Below, one piece after another: positions 54,802 to 64,000 of a stretch of DNA of 64,000 bases (position 1 is the first letter of the stretch; every line of letters begins with the position of its first letter). This stretch comes from Paenimyroides aestuarii (lineage in GTDB: Bacteria; Bacteroidota; Bacteroidia; Flavobacteriales; Flavobacteriaceae), in NCBI RefSeq assembly GCF_024628805.1, contig NZ_CP102382.1, positions 2,418,001 to 2,482,000 on the forward strand. Direction: 5' to 3'. The notes under the pieces were generated by a model that did not search any database, was not told the origin of the DNA, and saw only the letters and a list, made by a program, of their open reading frames with translations. A program made the position numbers and the translations under genes.

Positions 54802-56046
54802 TTAATTATTCGTATTTAAAAAGTCTTGAATTTGTTTAATCAATTCGTTTAAACTTTCATCTTTGGGGTTCACTGCTTGCGCCTTTTTGTAGAAGGCTAG
54901 AGTGTTTGTATAAACTTGTTTTTTTTCGTTCATTAATTCTTCCCTTTTTTTGTTGGAAGAAGCAGTATTGGGTAAGGCATTGATTTTATTGGTAACCTCT
55001 GCATCTTTCTGAAGCTCAATATTTCCTAAGGTTTTCAATGCTTCAAAATGATTTTTGTTTAGTTTCAAAATTCTATTCAAAAAGTCAACAGCCTTTTCGG
55101 TTTCGCCGTCTTTTAACTTGATAACTGCTAGATTAAAAAGCAGATTTTCGTTTTCGGGAAATCGCTCTAAACCTTTTAAAGCATATTCTTCATATTTATA
55201 AATGCGGTTTGTGTTATAAAAAACATATAAAACATTCAGCAAATTATTTATATTGTCTTTGTCTAGCTCATACGCTTTTAAAGCATAACTTTCTCCTTCT
55301 GAATAGTTTTCTTTATTCAACAAAATTTGCGCCAAGTTATTATAAATACTTGCTTTTGCGCTTTTGTTTACGATAGTTTCGGGCTTAGAATGCGAACCAT
55401 TTCTCACAGCCATATCGCGTGCTTTTTCATCGGTTCCAAACGATTCTACTTTGCCGTTTACTTGCGAAGTGGCCACAAAAGTTTTAGATGCACCATTGAA
55501 ATCCAACTTAATCAATTCTTTTAATTTGGTTTCGGCATAATCAAAATCTTTTGCGTTTACTGCATCGTTTGCAGCATTGTATAAATAAATGGTATCCGTT
55601 GTATTCAAATGGTATGCTTGTTCAAATAATCTGCTTGATTTTTTATAATTCTTATTGCGATTATTTTCTACTGCTTCGTTCACTAAATCTGCCAATAATG
55701 CATTCTTTATAGGCATTATTTCTAAAGTGTACTTTTTGCTTTTGGTTTCGTTTTCAAACTTGATTAATTGATTGATTGATTCAATTGCTTTGCTGCGATT
55801 TTCATTAAAATCAACACCACTTTTTGCCAAATTTAATTCATTTTGTGCTTTGAAATAATAATAAGCTGCCTTTTGATCTTCTGTGGCATTGGGCAATAAT
55901 TTTTCAACAGTAGCAAGTAAAGCTGTCGTTTCGGTAGTGTTATTTTTTTTGATTAGTTTTTCCAGTTCTTTTAACTCATTTTTTTGAGCAAAAGAAGAAG
56001 AGCATGCTAATAAAAACATGCTCATTATCATTAATTTATTCTTCAT
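54802..56046 (-). CDS. Exported tetratricopeptide-repeat protein
   Basis: 414 residues. Signal peptide [21 protein letters not shown], then several TPR units, for example [60 protein letters not shown] and [14 protein letters not shown]. Such periplasmic TPR proteins mediate protein contacts. The start codon overlaps the end of gyrA by 11 bases, so translation is probably coupled to gyrA, a pairing also seen elsewhere in flavobacteria to my recollection. Confidence 0.88.
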   Translation of the reverse strand: MKNKLMIMSMFLLACSSSFAQKNELKELEKLIKKNNTTETTALLATVEKLLPNATEDQKAAYYYFKAQNELNLAKSGVDFNENRSKAIESINQLIKFENETKSKKYTLEIMPIKNALLADLVNEAVENNRNKNYKKSSRLFEQAYHLNTTDTIYLYNAANDAVNAKDFDYAETKLKELIKLDFNGASKTFVATSQVNGKVESFGTDEKARDMAVRNGSHSKPETIVNKSAKASIYNNLAQILLNKENYSEGESYALKAYELDKDNINNLLNVLYVFYNTNRIYKYEEYALKGLERFPENENLLFNLAVIKLKDGETEKAVDFLNRILKLNKNHFEALKTLGNIELQKDAEVTNKINALPNTASSNKKREELMNEKKQVYTNTLAFYKKAQAVNPKDESLNELIKQIQDFLNTNN

Positions 56047-58624
56047 TTGTATCTTCTTCGTCTTCTACATTATCGTCATCTTCTTCTTCTTCAACCTCAT
56101 CAACCACATCTTCTAAAATGTCGTTTTCATCAACCGCTAAAAGATCTTTTTTCAATTCATCATCCATTTCATCTTCTTCGTCTTCATCGCGCATTACTTT
56201 TGCAACCGCTGCAATTGAATCGTTCCCTTTAATGTTGATTAAACGTACACCTTGTGTATTACGACCCATAACGCGTAAATCAGAAACACGCAGGCGAATG
56301 GTTAATCCGGATTTGTTGATAATCATTAAATCATCGTTATCTGTAACCGAATTAATGGAAATCAATGCACCAGTTTTATCAGTAATGTTCATTGCTTTCA
56401 CACCTTTACCACCACGGTTTGTTTCGCGGTATGCATCTAAAGACGAACGTTTACCGTAACCGTTTTCTGAAACAACCAAAATTTCTGATTCTAAATCGGA
56501 TACCGTTACCAAACCAATTACCTCATCTTGTTCATCGGCCAATTTAATACCACGTACACCAGATGCTGTTCTACCCATTGGGCGGGTTTTTGATTCATCA
56601 AAACGAACCATTTTACCATTTTTGGCAGCAACCAATACTTTAGAATTTCCATCGGTTAATTTTGCTTCTAACAATTCGTCGCCCTCTTTAATTGTAATGG
56701 CATTGATACCATTTTGGCGTGGACGAGAATATTGCTCAAGTGATGTTTTCTTAACCTGACCTTGTTTTGTACACATTACAATATAGTGATTGCTTGTGTA
56801 TTCTTCGTCACGCAGATCTTGGGTACAAATAAAAGCTTTTACTTTATCGTCGTTTTCAATATTGATTAAGTTTTGAATTGCACGACCTTTTGCTTGTTTG
56901 CTTCCCTCAGGAATTTCGTAAACGCGCAGCCAGAAACATTTTCCTTTTTGGGTAAAGAACAACATATATTGGTGGTTTGTTGCCACATACATGTGTTCTA
57001 AGAAATCTTGATCGCGGGTTCCTGCTGATTTTTGACCAACACCACCACGGTTTTGTGTTTTATATTCGCTTAAAGGTGTACGTTTGATATAACCTGCATG
57101 CGAAATAGTGATTACCACTTGCTCATCGGCAATTAAATCTTCAATATTCATTTCGCCACCGGCATATTCGATATGTGATCTGCGGGCATCGCCGTATTTA
57201 TCTCGAATTTCGGTTAACTCTTCTTTAATCAAGTTCATTCGCAATTCTTTGCTTGCCAATAATTCTTGTAAATGAGCAATTAACTTCATTATTTCATCAA
57301 ACTCTGCACGAAGTTTTTCTTGCTCAAGACCTGTTAATTGGCGTAAACGCATTTCTACAATGGCACGAGCTTGAATTTCCGATAAAGAGAAACGCTCAAT
57401 TAAACGTTCACGTGCTTCATCGGCATTTTTAGAACTACGGATAATTTGTATCACTTCATCAATATTATCCGAAGCAATAATTAATCCTTCTAAAATATGT
57501 GCGCGTTCTTGCGCTTTTCTTAATTCGTATTCCGCACGGCGTGTAACTACATCGTGACGGTGCTCAACAAAGTAATGAATTAATTCTTTTAGATTTAATA
57601 GTTGCGGACGACCATTAACCAAAGCAATGTTATTGATACTGAACGATGATTGTAATTGTGTATATTTATACAACATGTTCATTACAATGTTTGGAACAGC
57701 TTCGCGCTTCAACACATACACAATGCGCATACCTTTACGGTCTGATTCATCGCGAATGGTAGATATTCCTTCGATTTTTTTATCGTTAACAAGTTCTGCC
57801 GTTTTTTTAATCATTTCGGCTTTGTTCACTTGATAAGGAATCTCAGAAACCACGATGCACTCTCTACCGTCTATTTCTTCAAAATTAGCTTTCGCACGCA
57901 TCACCACACGTCCACGTCCGGTTTTATAAGCTTCTTTTACACCTTCGTATCCGTAAATGATACCACCGGTTGGAAAATCGGGCGCTTTTACATGCTGCAG
58001 TAATTCGTCAATTTCAATTTCGTTGTTTTCAATATATGCTAATGTACCATTGATAACTTCTGTAAGGTTATGTGGTGCCATATTTGTAGCCATACCTACT
58101 GCAATTCCCGATGCTCCGTTTATTAACAAGGTAGGGATTTTGGTAGGCATTACTTTAGGTTCTTCTAAAGTATCATCGAAATTCAACTGAAAATCAACCG
58201 TTTCTTTGTCGATATCGGCTAAAATTTCTTCTGAAATTTTTTTCATTCGGGCTTCGGTATAACGCATCGCTGCAGGGCTGTCGCCATCTACCGATCCAAA
58301 GTTTCCTTGTCCATCAACCAATAAATAACGCATGCTCCATTCTTGCGCCATACGTACCATGGCATCGTAAACCGATGAATCGCCATGTGGGTGGTATTTA
58401 CCCAAAACTTCTCCAACAATACGGGCAGATTTTTTATGGGCTTTGGTTGCAGTAACACCTAATTCGTACATTCCAAAAAGTACACGGCGGTGAACCGGCT
58501 TTAATCCATCACGAACATCTGGTAATGCCCTTGAAACAATAACCGACATTGAATAATCAATGTATGCCGATTTCATTTCTTCCTCGATGTTAATAGGAAT
58601 TAACTTTTCTCCTTCAGAGATCAT
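56036..58624 (-). CDS. gyrA: DNA gyrase subunit A
   Basis: 862 residues. Catalytic Tyr122 in AMRYTEARM. The quinolone-resistance region [17 protein letters not shown] has Ser83 and Asp87 (E. coli numbering matches), i.e. the sensitive residues. A GyrA-box-like QNRGGVG is at the start of the C-terminal pinwheel, and a second NRGGKG lies later. The tail after about residue 810 is extremely acidic (runs of D/E to the end), longer than in many homologues. Its stop codon lies inside the start of the TPR gene. Confidence 0.97.
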   Translation of the reverse strand: MISEGEKLIPINIEEEMKSAYIDYSMSVIVSRALPDVRDGLKPVHRRVLFGMYELGVTATKAHKKSARIVGEVLGKYHPHGDSSVYDAMVRMAQEWSMRYLLVDGQGNFGSVDGDSPAAMRYTEARMKKISEEILADIDKETVDFQLNFDDTLEEPKVMPTKIPTLLINGASGIAVGMATNMAPHNLTEVINGTLAYIENNEIEIDELLQHVKAPDFPTGGIIYGYEGVKEAYKTGRGRVVMRAKANFEEIDGRECIVVSEIPYQVNKAEMIKKTAELVNDKKIEGISTIRDESDRKGMRIVYVLKREAVPNIVMNMLYKYTQLQSSFSINNIALVNGRPQLLNLKELIHYFVEHRHDVVTRRAEYELRKAQERAHILEGLIIASDNIDEVIQIIRSSKNADEARERLIERFSLSEIQARAIVEMRLRQLTGLEQEKLRAEFDEIMKLIAHLQELLASKELRMNLIKEELTEIRDKYGDARRSHIEYAGGEMNIEDLIADEQVVITISHAGYIKRTPLSEYKTQNRGGVGQKSAGTRDQDFLEHMYVATNHQYMLFFTQKGKCFWLRVYEIPEGSKQAKGRAIQNLINIENDDKVKAFICTQDLRDEEYTSNHYIVMCTKQGQVKKTSLEQYSRPRQNGINAITIKEGDELLEAKLTDGNSKVLVAAKNGKMVRFDESKTRPMGRTASGVRGIKLADEQDEVIGLVTVSDLESEILVVSENGYGKRSSLDAYRETNRGGKGVKAMNITDKTGALISINSVTDNDDLMIINKSGLTIRLRVSDLRVMGRNTQGVRLINIKGNDSIAAVAKVMRDEDEEDEMDDELKKDLLAVDENDILEDVVDEVEEEEDDDNVEDEEDTNEE

Positions 58625-58641
58625 ATTTCGTATTTTTAGTT

Positions 58642-58649
58642 CAAAATTA
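58642..58649 (-). promoter_or_regulatory. -7 box of gyrA
   Basis: Minus strand reads TAATTTTG, consensus TAnnTTTG, 17 bases before the ATG. Confidence 0.5.
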
Positions 58650-58814
58650 ACGTGCTAATATACTATTTTTTTATGGGATATCCTAATGTATGTTTTAAAT
58701 AGAATACTTAATATTTGTTATTTATTGATATTTAAAAGGTTATCGTTTTAAAAGATTTTGTGAAATACAAAATTGATAATTGCAATATGTGATTTATTAA
58801 TTAGATAATTTGAT

Positions 58815-58822
58815 TAATTTTG
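58815..58822 (+). promoter_or_regulatory. -7 box of the dihydroorotase-like operon
   Basis: TAATTTTG, consensus TAnnTTTG, 31 bases before ATG 58854. Confidence 0.5.
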
Positions 58823-58853
58823 TACAATTTTAAACAACACAACCATTCACACA

Positions 58854-60104
58854 ATGAATATCGTTATAAAAAATGCTACAATTGTAGATTCTTCAAGTGC
58901 ATTTAATCACCAAAAAGTTGATATAAAAATCGAAAACGGTGTGATTACCGAAATAGCATCAAACATTACTGCTGATCAATACGAAATGATTTCTTTAGAA
59001 AATCTGCATGTTTCGAGTGGCTGGATGGATGCTTCGGTTTCATTTGGAGAACCTGGTTTTGAAGACCGCGAAACCATCGCAAACGGCTTAAATGTAGCAG
59101 CAAAAAGTGGGTTCACTCAAATTGCATATCAGCCAAACACTTTTCCTGTGATTGATAGTCAATCTATCGTAAGCTTTGTAAAGACCAAAGCCGCATCTTC
59201 GGCTACCACTTTGCACCCCATCGGCGCATTAACCAAAGGTGAAGAAGGGACCGACTTAGCTGAAATGTTTGATATGCAAAATGCCGGTGCAATTGCTTTT
59301 GGAGATTATAAGAAAAGTATTGCAAATGCTAATTTATTAAAAATTGGTTTGCAATATACACAAGATTTCGGCGCCACGGTGATTGCTTTTTGTAACGATG
59401 CATCGATTAAAGGAAAAGGAGTGGTGCACGAAGGTGTTCAATCTACACTTTTAGGTTTAAAGGGAATTCCGCCATTGGCAGAAGAAATTGTTTTAGCAAG
59501 AAATTTATTTTTGTTGGAATATACTGGCGGTAAAATGCACGTTCCTACTATTTCTACAGCAAAATCTGTTGCAATGATTAAAGAAGCCAAAGCAAAAGGT
59601 TTACAAGTTACTTGCAGTGTTGCGGTGCATAATTTGGTTTTAACCGATGCTGTTTTATCTGATTTTGATACACGTTTTAAAGTAAATCCGCCTGTTCGTG
59701 ATTCCATACACCAGCAAGCGCTGATAAATGGAGTGTTAGACGGAACAATTGATGTGATTACTTCAGACCATTGTACGATAGATATAGAGCATAAAAAAAT
59801 GGAGTTTGATATGGCAAAAGACGGAACTATTGGGCTGGAATCGGCTTTTGGTGCACTATTAGAAATACTTCCGTTAGATGTTGTTATTGAAAAACTTCAA
59901 GCAGCAAAATCGATTTTCTTGAATGATTCAATAACGATTAAAGTAGGGGAGAAAGCAGATTTAACCTTATTTGATCCTTCAAAAGAATGGACGTTCACTA
60001 AAAATGATATCATGTCAAAATCTAAAAACTCGGCCTTTTTAAACCATAAAATGAAAGGCTATGTGTACGGAATTTGTCATAACAACCAATTAATAATTAA
60101 GTAA
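58854..60104 (+). CDS. Dihydroorotase-like protein (PyrC family, metal-binding HxH absent)
   Basis: 416 residues, amidohydrolase fold of the dihydroorotase type: IVIKNATIVDSSS at the start, SGWMDASVSFGEPGFEDRETIANG where active enzymes have a D-x-H-x-H-x-R-E-P-G pattern, then VTCSVAVHNL, FKVNPPVRD, TSDHCTIDIEHK. Both His of the first metal motif are replaced (A-S-V-S), while the later His and Asp sites partly remain. It may be a structural or regulatory homologue (as in PyrC-prime proteins) or use another metal set. Same form occurs in other flavobacteria, I believe. Overlaps the next gene by one base. Confidence 0.85.
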   Translation: MNIVIKNATIVDSSSAFNHQKVDIKIENGVITEIASNITADQYEMISLENLHVSSGWMDASVSFGEPGFEDRETIANGLNVAAKSGFTQIAYQPNTFPVIDSQSIVSFVKTKAASSATTLHPIGALTKGEEGTDLAEMFDMQNAGAIAFGDYKKSIANANLLKIGLQYTQDFGATVIAFCNDASIKGKGVVHEGVQSTLLGLKGIPPLAEEIVLARNLFLLEYTGGKMHVPTISTAKSVAMIKEAKAKGLQVTCSVAVHNLVLTDAVLSDFDTRFKVNPPVRDSIHQQALINGVLDGTIDVITSDHCTIDIEHKKMEFDMAKDGTIGLESAFGALLEILPLDVVIEKLQAAKSIFLNDSITIKVGEKADLTLFDPSKEWTFTKNDIMSKSKNSAFLNHKMKGYVYGICHNNQLIIK

Positions 60105-60436
60105 TGCAAGCAAATAATATTTCAAAAGACGGCAAATTGGCTGCAATTATTGCGCACTTTTTTATTCTAGGACCAGTGATTGCTTTTTTTATCAACCAAG
60201 AAGAAAAAGATCCGTACGGAAAATTTTATATCAAACAAAACATTGGATTAACATGTGTTTTTCTGTTGTTGGGTAGTTTGGTTGGAGCCATTCCAAACGC
60301 TTATGCCGCTTATGGTTTTTATGCCTTTATTATTATTTTGTGGGTTTACAGTTTTTCAGGCGCTGTTGCAAACGAATACAAATTGCTACCTATTATTGGA
60401 GGTTTTATTCAAAAAATATTTTCATCTAAAAAGTAA
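60104..60436 (+). CDS. DUF4870-like small membrane protein
   Basis: 110 residues with three hydrophobic helices (about 12-28, 46-66, 70-90). The sequence KLAAIIAHFFILGPVIAFFINQEEKDPYGKFYIKQ(N) has the layout of DUF4870/Tic20-like proteins, sometimes annotated as import components. Its ATG overlaps the stop of the dihydroorotase-like gene (TAATG), and the esterase gene begins 2 bases after it, so all three form one operon. Confidence 0.8.
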   Translation: MQANNISKDGKLAAIIAHFFILGPVIAFFINQEEKDPYGKFYIKQNIGLTCVFLLLGSLVGAIPNAYAAYGFYAFIIILWVYSFSGAVANEYKLLPIIGGFIQKIFSSKK

Positions 60437-60438
60437 TT

Positions 60439-61086
60439 ATGCAAACAGGAATTTTAAATTATTTGATAAAAGAGCCAAAGATTGTTCAAGCACAAAATCC
60501 TCTTATCGTTTTAATGCACGGCTACGGCAGCAACGAAGAAGATTTGTTCACATTTGCCACTGAATTACCTGATGACTACTATGTGGTTTCGGTTCAAGCG
60601 CCTTACCAACTGCCTCCTTATGGATTTGCTTGGTATGCGATTAGTTTTGATGCAGATATGAATAAATTCAGCGATGATAATCAAGCAATAGCTTCAAGAG
60701 ATCTTTTGGTGGAATTTATAGATGAAATAGTAGCAAAATATCCTATTGACACTAAAAACATCAACTTAGTAGGTTTTAGCCAAGGAGCTATTTTAAGTTA
60801 TGCCATTGCGATTACTTATCCGGAAAAAATAAATAAAGTTGTAGCACTTAGTGGTTATTTTAACCCCGAAATAATGACGCCAAAAACAGCTTTTTCTGCA
60901 TACAATCATTTAAAAATATTTGGTTCACACGGAACGGTAGATCAAGTAATACCGGTGGAATGGGCAAGAAAAACCACCGATTTTCTTAAACCATTTAACA
61001 TATCTTTTGAATATAAAGAATACCCAGTGGGTCATGGTGTGTCACCTCAAAATTTTTATGATTTTAAGGATTTTTTGATGAAATAG
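60439..61086 (+). CDS. Alpha/beta-hydrolase, carboxylesterase/phospholipase family
   Basis: 215 residues. MHGYGSNEEDLFTFATELP (oxyanion region), nucleophile Ser in GFSQGAILSYA, catalytic Asp in GSHGTVDQVIPVEWA and His in YPVGHGVSP. These fit the small-esterase family including YpfH and acyl-protein thioesterases. Cytoplasmic (no signal peptide). Third gene of the operon starting at 58854. Natural substrate unknown. Confidence 0.9.
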   Translation: MQTGILNYLIKEPKIVQAQNPLIVLMHGYGSNEEDLFTFATELPDDYYVVSVQAPYQLPPYGFAWYAISFDADMNKFSDDNQAIASRDLLVEFIDEIVAKYPIDTKNINLVGFSQGAILSYAIAITYPEKINKVVALSGYFNPEIMTPKTAFSAYNHLKIFGSHGTVDQVIPVEWARKTTDFLKPFNISFEYKEYPVGHGVSPQNFYDFKDFLMK

Positions 61087-61092
61087 ATTGGA

Positions 61093-62817
61093 TTATTTTT
61101 TTATAAATTTAATAGTTTCATAGCTTGTATTTGATTCTATCTGTAACAAATAAACTCCAGAATTTAAACTAGACACATTTATTTGGTTGTGATTGTCAGC
61201 ATGGGCATTTTGTTGTAGGATTCTTTTTCCTGATAAGTCGTAAATAGTTAATACAGTTTCTTTAGTTAACATATCTTCGGTTTCCACATTTAAAAGCGTT
61301 GTGGCAGGGTTAGGATAAACTCGGGCTTTTAATGCTTCATGATTTTCATTTTGTAAAGGCTTTGTTGTGAAGTATCCCATAAAAAAACCACGATATCCAA
61401 TTGCATTAGAACCATAAAATAAACCGCCGTTAGAATCGAACAAAGTAGTTGCCTTTGAATTGTTTAAAGAGTTACCGAGAACATAAAAACCATTTTTAGT
61501 AGGCACGCAGATACCTTCATCATTACCATCACCACCGTAATAGGTTCCATATTTTAAACTGGCACCATTATTAGAAATAATGAAGCAATGCATATCGAAT
61601 TTACCTCCATGCTGTCCTTGATAAGCATTTTGTGTAACTATATTATTTTTTGAACCAATATATATCTCATCAATTTTACCACCTATCAATAAGTCATTTG
61701 TACTTGTTTTAAACAATGACTGACCTGAATGTAAATAAGAAGTAAATACCCGACCACCACTACTATTAAACTTTGTAAGTGCTACATTTTTAGACACTGA
61801 TGTTTGCTGTTTTAAGTAAGCATTGCTAGTTGACATATTTGTTGCTGGAGTATATATATTGTTTAGATTTGTCAAAATATATGCATCGTCACCAATTACC
61901 GCCAAACCGTAAGGATTAGCAATATTGTTCAAAGGACATTTTGAGATTTGGTCTCCAAAATAAGTACTCCATATCCTTGTGCCGTTAAAATTAAACTTTG
62001 TTAGAAATACGGTAGAAATATCTCCATTTGAAGATAAACCTGAAGAGTATTCTTGAAAACTGCCTTTAGTTCCAAAAAAATTGCTCGAACCCACTCCTCC
62101 AAAATGATCACCATAAACATATAGACCATTATCACCAGCAATCATATTTCTAATTTTAGAATCATCTTTGAAATAAAATGTACTCCATAAGTGATTACCA
62201 GTATTATCTAATTTACTAATAACATCTTGATATTTTATAATGGAAGACTGATCTCCAGTACTTTGAAAACTATTAGTAGGTAAAACATCATTTTTATCCC
62301 TTCTAGTAAGTACATAAATGTTGTCATTTTTATCTAAGGTTAAACCAGCGGTGTTCTGAGCTAAATCGTGAAAATATGTAAACCATAGCAGTTGACCAGT
62401 ACGACCTATCTTTGCGATAAAAGAATGTCCTGTATAAGCTGTTCCAGGTAAAGGTACTTGACTGTATGTTCCAGGAGTTCCTAAGTTTTTATTATGAGTT
62501 CTTCCATATACAATTAAATTTTCTTTACTATCAAATTTCATATTTTCAATTCTAACAGCATATGAAGGGGAAGGGTTACTTGGATGTGGGAAGCTATAAA
62601 AAAAAGAAGTAGTAGCATTTTTAATGTTATATTTTTTTATCTCTCCGTAGTATCCATAGTCTATAAAAAGCTCTTCAGTACTAAGTTTTACTTCCAAAAC
62701 TCTTGCGGTTAAATTAACAGCACCCCAATCTCGTACATATAACGGTTGGGCATAAAATTGATTTAAAGAGAAGAGAAAACATATTGATAGTAAAAATTTT
62801 TTTATAAGATTTAGCAT
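61093..62817 (-). CDS. T9SS-secreted protein with type A sorting domain
   Basis: 574 residues. Signal peptide MLNLIKKFLLSICFLFSLNQFYAQ. The body has repeated beta-propeller-like segments of SBBP type (ITKFNFNGTRIWSTYFGD, LKYGTYYGGDGNDEG, LDKNDNIYVLTRRDKND). The last ~75 residues are a type IX secretion sorting domain: VYPNPATTLLNVETED, LTIYDLSGKRILQQ and LNSGVYLLQIES. The protein should be exported by T9SS and attached to or released from the surface. Function of the propeller unknown. Confidence 0.92.
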   Translation of the reverse strand: MLNLIKKFLLSICFLFSLNQFYAQPLYVRDWGAVNLTARVLEVKLSTEELFIDYGYYGEIKKYNIKNATTSFFYSFPHPSNPSPSYAVRIENMKFDSKENLIVYGRTHNKNLGTPGTYSQVPLPGTAYTGHSFIAKIGRTGQLLWFTYFHDLAQNTAGLTLDKNDNIYVLTRRDKNDVLPTNSFQSTGDQSSIIKYQDVISKLDNTGNHLWSTFYFKDDSKIRNMIAGDNGLYVYGDHFGGVGSSNFFGTKGSFQEYSSGLSSNGDISTVFLTKFNFNGTRIWSTYFGDQISKCPLNNIANPYGLAVIGDDAYILTNLNNIYTPATNMSTSNAYLKQQTSVSKNVALTKFNSSGGRVFTSYLHSGQSLFKTSTNDLLIGGKIDEIYIGSKNNIVTQNAYQGQHGGKFDMHCFIISNNGASLKYGTYYGGDGNDEGICVPTKNGFYVLGNSLNNSKATTLFDSNGGLFYGSNAIGYRGFFMGYFTTKPLQNENHEALKARVYPNPATTLLNVETEDMLTKETVLTIYDLSGKRILQQNAHADNHNQINVSSLNSGVYLLQIESNTSYETIKFIKK

Positions 62818-62871
62818 TTAAGGGTATGTTTAAATGCTAAAATTAACAAAAAATATTAAAAAGAAAAAAAA

Positions 62872-63696
62872 TTAAACAAAAAATCCAAAAGCAATCCCTA
62901 TAAGTATTGCTAAAAGCTTTGCTAAATTAAACTTATGTCCTTCGCTGCTTTCAAATATTATGGTTGATGATATATGGAAAAGAATACCAATTACAAAAGC
63001 AGATATAGGAACATAATATGCCGTTAAAACAGATAAGTTGGCAGAGAGATAAGTTCCCAATGGTGTCATTAACGCAAAAACAGTCATGAACAGAAAAACA
63101 AATTTTTTGTTTAATTCTGCTTGTAAAAAGAATAATGTTAAAATAATGGCTATTGGAAAATGGTGTATGGCAATTGCCCAAGCCAAATGCGTGTGCTGAC
63201 TTACGGGCATTCCTTCAAACAAGGCATGCAAACACAAACTGGCAAATAATAACCACGGCATCGAAGTCATCTTTTCATGTACGTGTACGTGTCCATGTTC
63301 TGCACCTTTTGAGAAATATTCCAAAATTATTTGAAAAATAATTCCCAACATTATAAACAAACCGATTTCTTTCATGGCTCCATGATCGTGATTATGTGCT
63401 ACTGATGGAGTAGCGTTTGAATGATGCTGATGGTCTGTATGGACGTCATCATGAGTGTGATCATTTAAATAGTGATCCATTGAAGACTTTATTGGCTCAG
63501 CAACCACCTCTGAATGATTTCCTTCAATAACATACGCATATACTTCTGGCAACAAGTGCGAAACGGTCATGGTCAATAAAAAAGAACCGCTAAATGCTAA
63601 CAACAATTTAATGGTTTTCTTTTTGGCTGGCTTTACAATAATTGCCAAAAAATAGCCAAGAATTACTGCCAAAAAGGGTAATAAATAGGTATCCAT
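62872..63696 (-). CDS. ZIP family metal transporter
   Basis: 274 residues with about eight transmembrane helices. The His-rich loop (about 88-125, DHTHDDVHTDHQHH and HNHDHG) is a metal-sensing or binding feature of ZIPs. LHALFEGMPVSQ and AIAIHHFPIAIIL carry the transport-site H/E residues (HxxxE-like) of helices 4 and 5. Probably takes up zinc or iron. The ATG overlaps the stop of the methyltransferase gene by one base. Confidence 0.9.
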   Translation of the reverse strand: MDTYLLPFLAVILGYFLAIIVKPAKKKTIKLLLAFSGSFLLTMTVSHLLPEVYAYVIEGNHSEVVAEPIKSSMDHYLNDHTHDDVHTDHQHHSNATPSVAHNHDHGAMKEIGLFIMLGIIFQIILEYFSKGAEHGHVHVHEKMTSMPWLLFASLCLHALFEGMPVSQHTHLAWAIAIHHFPIAIILTLFFLQAELNKKFVFLFMTVFALMTPLGTYLSANLSVLTAYYVPISAFVIGILFHISSTIIFESSEGHKFNLAKLLAILIGIAFGFFV

Positions 63697-64000
63697 TATT
63701 TAAAAATCATGATTAAACGGTCCGATTCGTTTTTGTGAAATTTATTCAATTTATAATCGCCAAAAATATCCAATAAGAATATTTCTGCTTGATGCATCAA
63801 GGTTTCAAAATCTTCCAAAGTAAATGCTTTTACTTTTTCAGTAAAATCGTACGATTCATTATCGTGCTCGAAAGCAATGTTTTTGAAAATATAGCCGTTT
63901 TCTGCCCAGCGTTTGATGTTGAAAGTAATCTCATTAACCACTTTAGTCTCCTTTTCCACTAAATTATCAATCACTTTATGCACGTTCATAAAATCAATGA
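63696..64000 (-). CDS. SAM-dependent methyltransferase, C-terminal fragment (5' end outside window)
   Basis: The frame continues past the Met at 63989 (reading ..IDFMNVHKVIDNLV) to the end of the window, so this is the last ~101 codons of a larger gene. The pattern FMNVHKVIDNLVEKETKVV, ENGYIFKNIAFEHD, DFTEKVKAFTLEDFETLM, FLLDIFGDYKLNKFHKNESDRLIMIF is the end of a class I SAM methyltransferase common in flavobacteria. The SAM-binding half is beyond the window. Confidence 0.82.
   Translation of the reverse strand, partial: IDFMNVHKVIDNLVEKETKVVNEITFNIKRWAENGYIFKNIAFEHDNESYDFTEKVKAFTLEDFETLMHQAEIFLLDIFGDYKLNKFHKNESDRLIMIFK

Noticed and set aside
56004..56459. Serine-rich plus-strand ORF of about 151 codons
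   Set aside because: It is the antisense image of the acidic GyrA tail (D/E codons read in reverse as Ser) and has no independent support.

Overview
The window is a stretch of chromosome from a low-GC member of the Bacteroidota, almost certainly family Flavobacteriaceae (Flavobacterium/Myroides-like). Evidence: AT-rich DNA with no strong Shine-Dalgarno sites, -7 boxes of the Bacteroidota form TAnnTTTG, GLPGLI-family proteins, a type IX secretion (T9SS) type A sorting domain, TonB-linked outer-membrane barrels with a carboxypeptidase-like domain, and flavobacterial gene order around tsaD/rsmE/tamB. Most of the window is ordinary core genome. Three parts look accessory: the GLPGLI locus at the left end, the type III restriction-modification module, and a few repeats.

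Layout. 1-5.4 kb: three GLPGLI-family genes (the first cut by the window edge). Two are each followed by a small secreted-protein reading frame without a start codon, and the third runs directly into a TonB-dependent-type barrel gene. 5.4-6.8 kb: rlmD. About 7.0 kb: a long imperfect inverted repeat. 7.2-11.6 kb: complete type III R-M system (mod, res); mod carries an in-frame copy of the interspersed HSERSEES repeat. 11.7-17.2 kb: rocD, a GNAT-like protein, an RluA-family pseudouridine synthase, DUF983, an AraC regulator. 17.5-22.9 kb: AsmA-like protein, SDR oxidoreductase, FecA-like receptor. 23.0-26.2 kb: purM, yqgF, mqo. 26.3-29.8 kb (minus): tsaD, a small secreted protein, rsmE and a THUMP-like methyltransferase in one tight operon. 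29.8-36.4 kb: tamB, pfkA, gap. 36.5-36.7 kb: an iteron-like array of about 20 ATATCAA heptamers. 36.8-44.6 kb: BadF/BadG-type sugar kinase, small barrel protein, GT4 glycosyltransferase, YfhO protein, DUF4834, rhodanese, hemN. 44.6-50.8 kb: saccharopine-dehydrogenase-like enzyme, small lipoprotein, membrane protein, UvrD/PcrA helicase, Sua5-type enzyme, lipoprotein. 50.9-54.7 kb: FHS-type sugar transporter with an unusual central insert, EamA permease, cysteine desulfurase. 54.8-58.6 kb (minus): gyrA overlapping a TPR gene. 58.9-61.1 kb: dihydroorotase-like protein lacking the metal-binding HxH, DUF4870-like protein, esterase. 61.1-64.0 kb (minus): T9SS cargo protein, ZIP transporter, and the 3' end of a SAM methyltransferase.

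Connections. RNA modification is a recurring theme: rlmD, the RluA-family enzyme, rsmE, tsaD and the Sua5-type protein (the last two both serve t6A synthesis). Envelope functions are also prominent: tamB, the AsmA-like protein, three outer-membrane barrels, YfhO and the glycosyltransferase.

The best candidate for something undescribed is the left-end GLPGLI locus. A block of about 150 bp (tail of GLPGLI, spacer, signal-peptide region) is nearly identical between two copies while the mature small-protein sequences differ. Both copies lack a start codon in the same way. That looks like a constant/variable cassette array, and the window edge cuts through it, so it may continue to the left.
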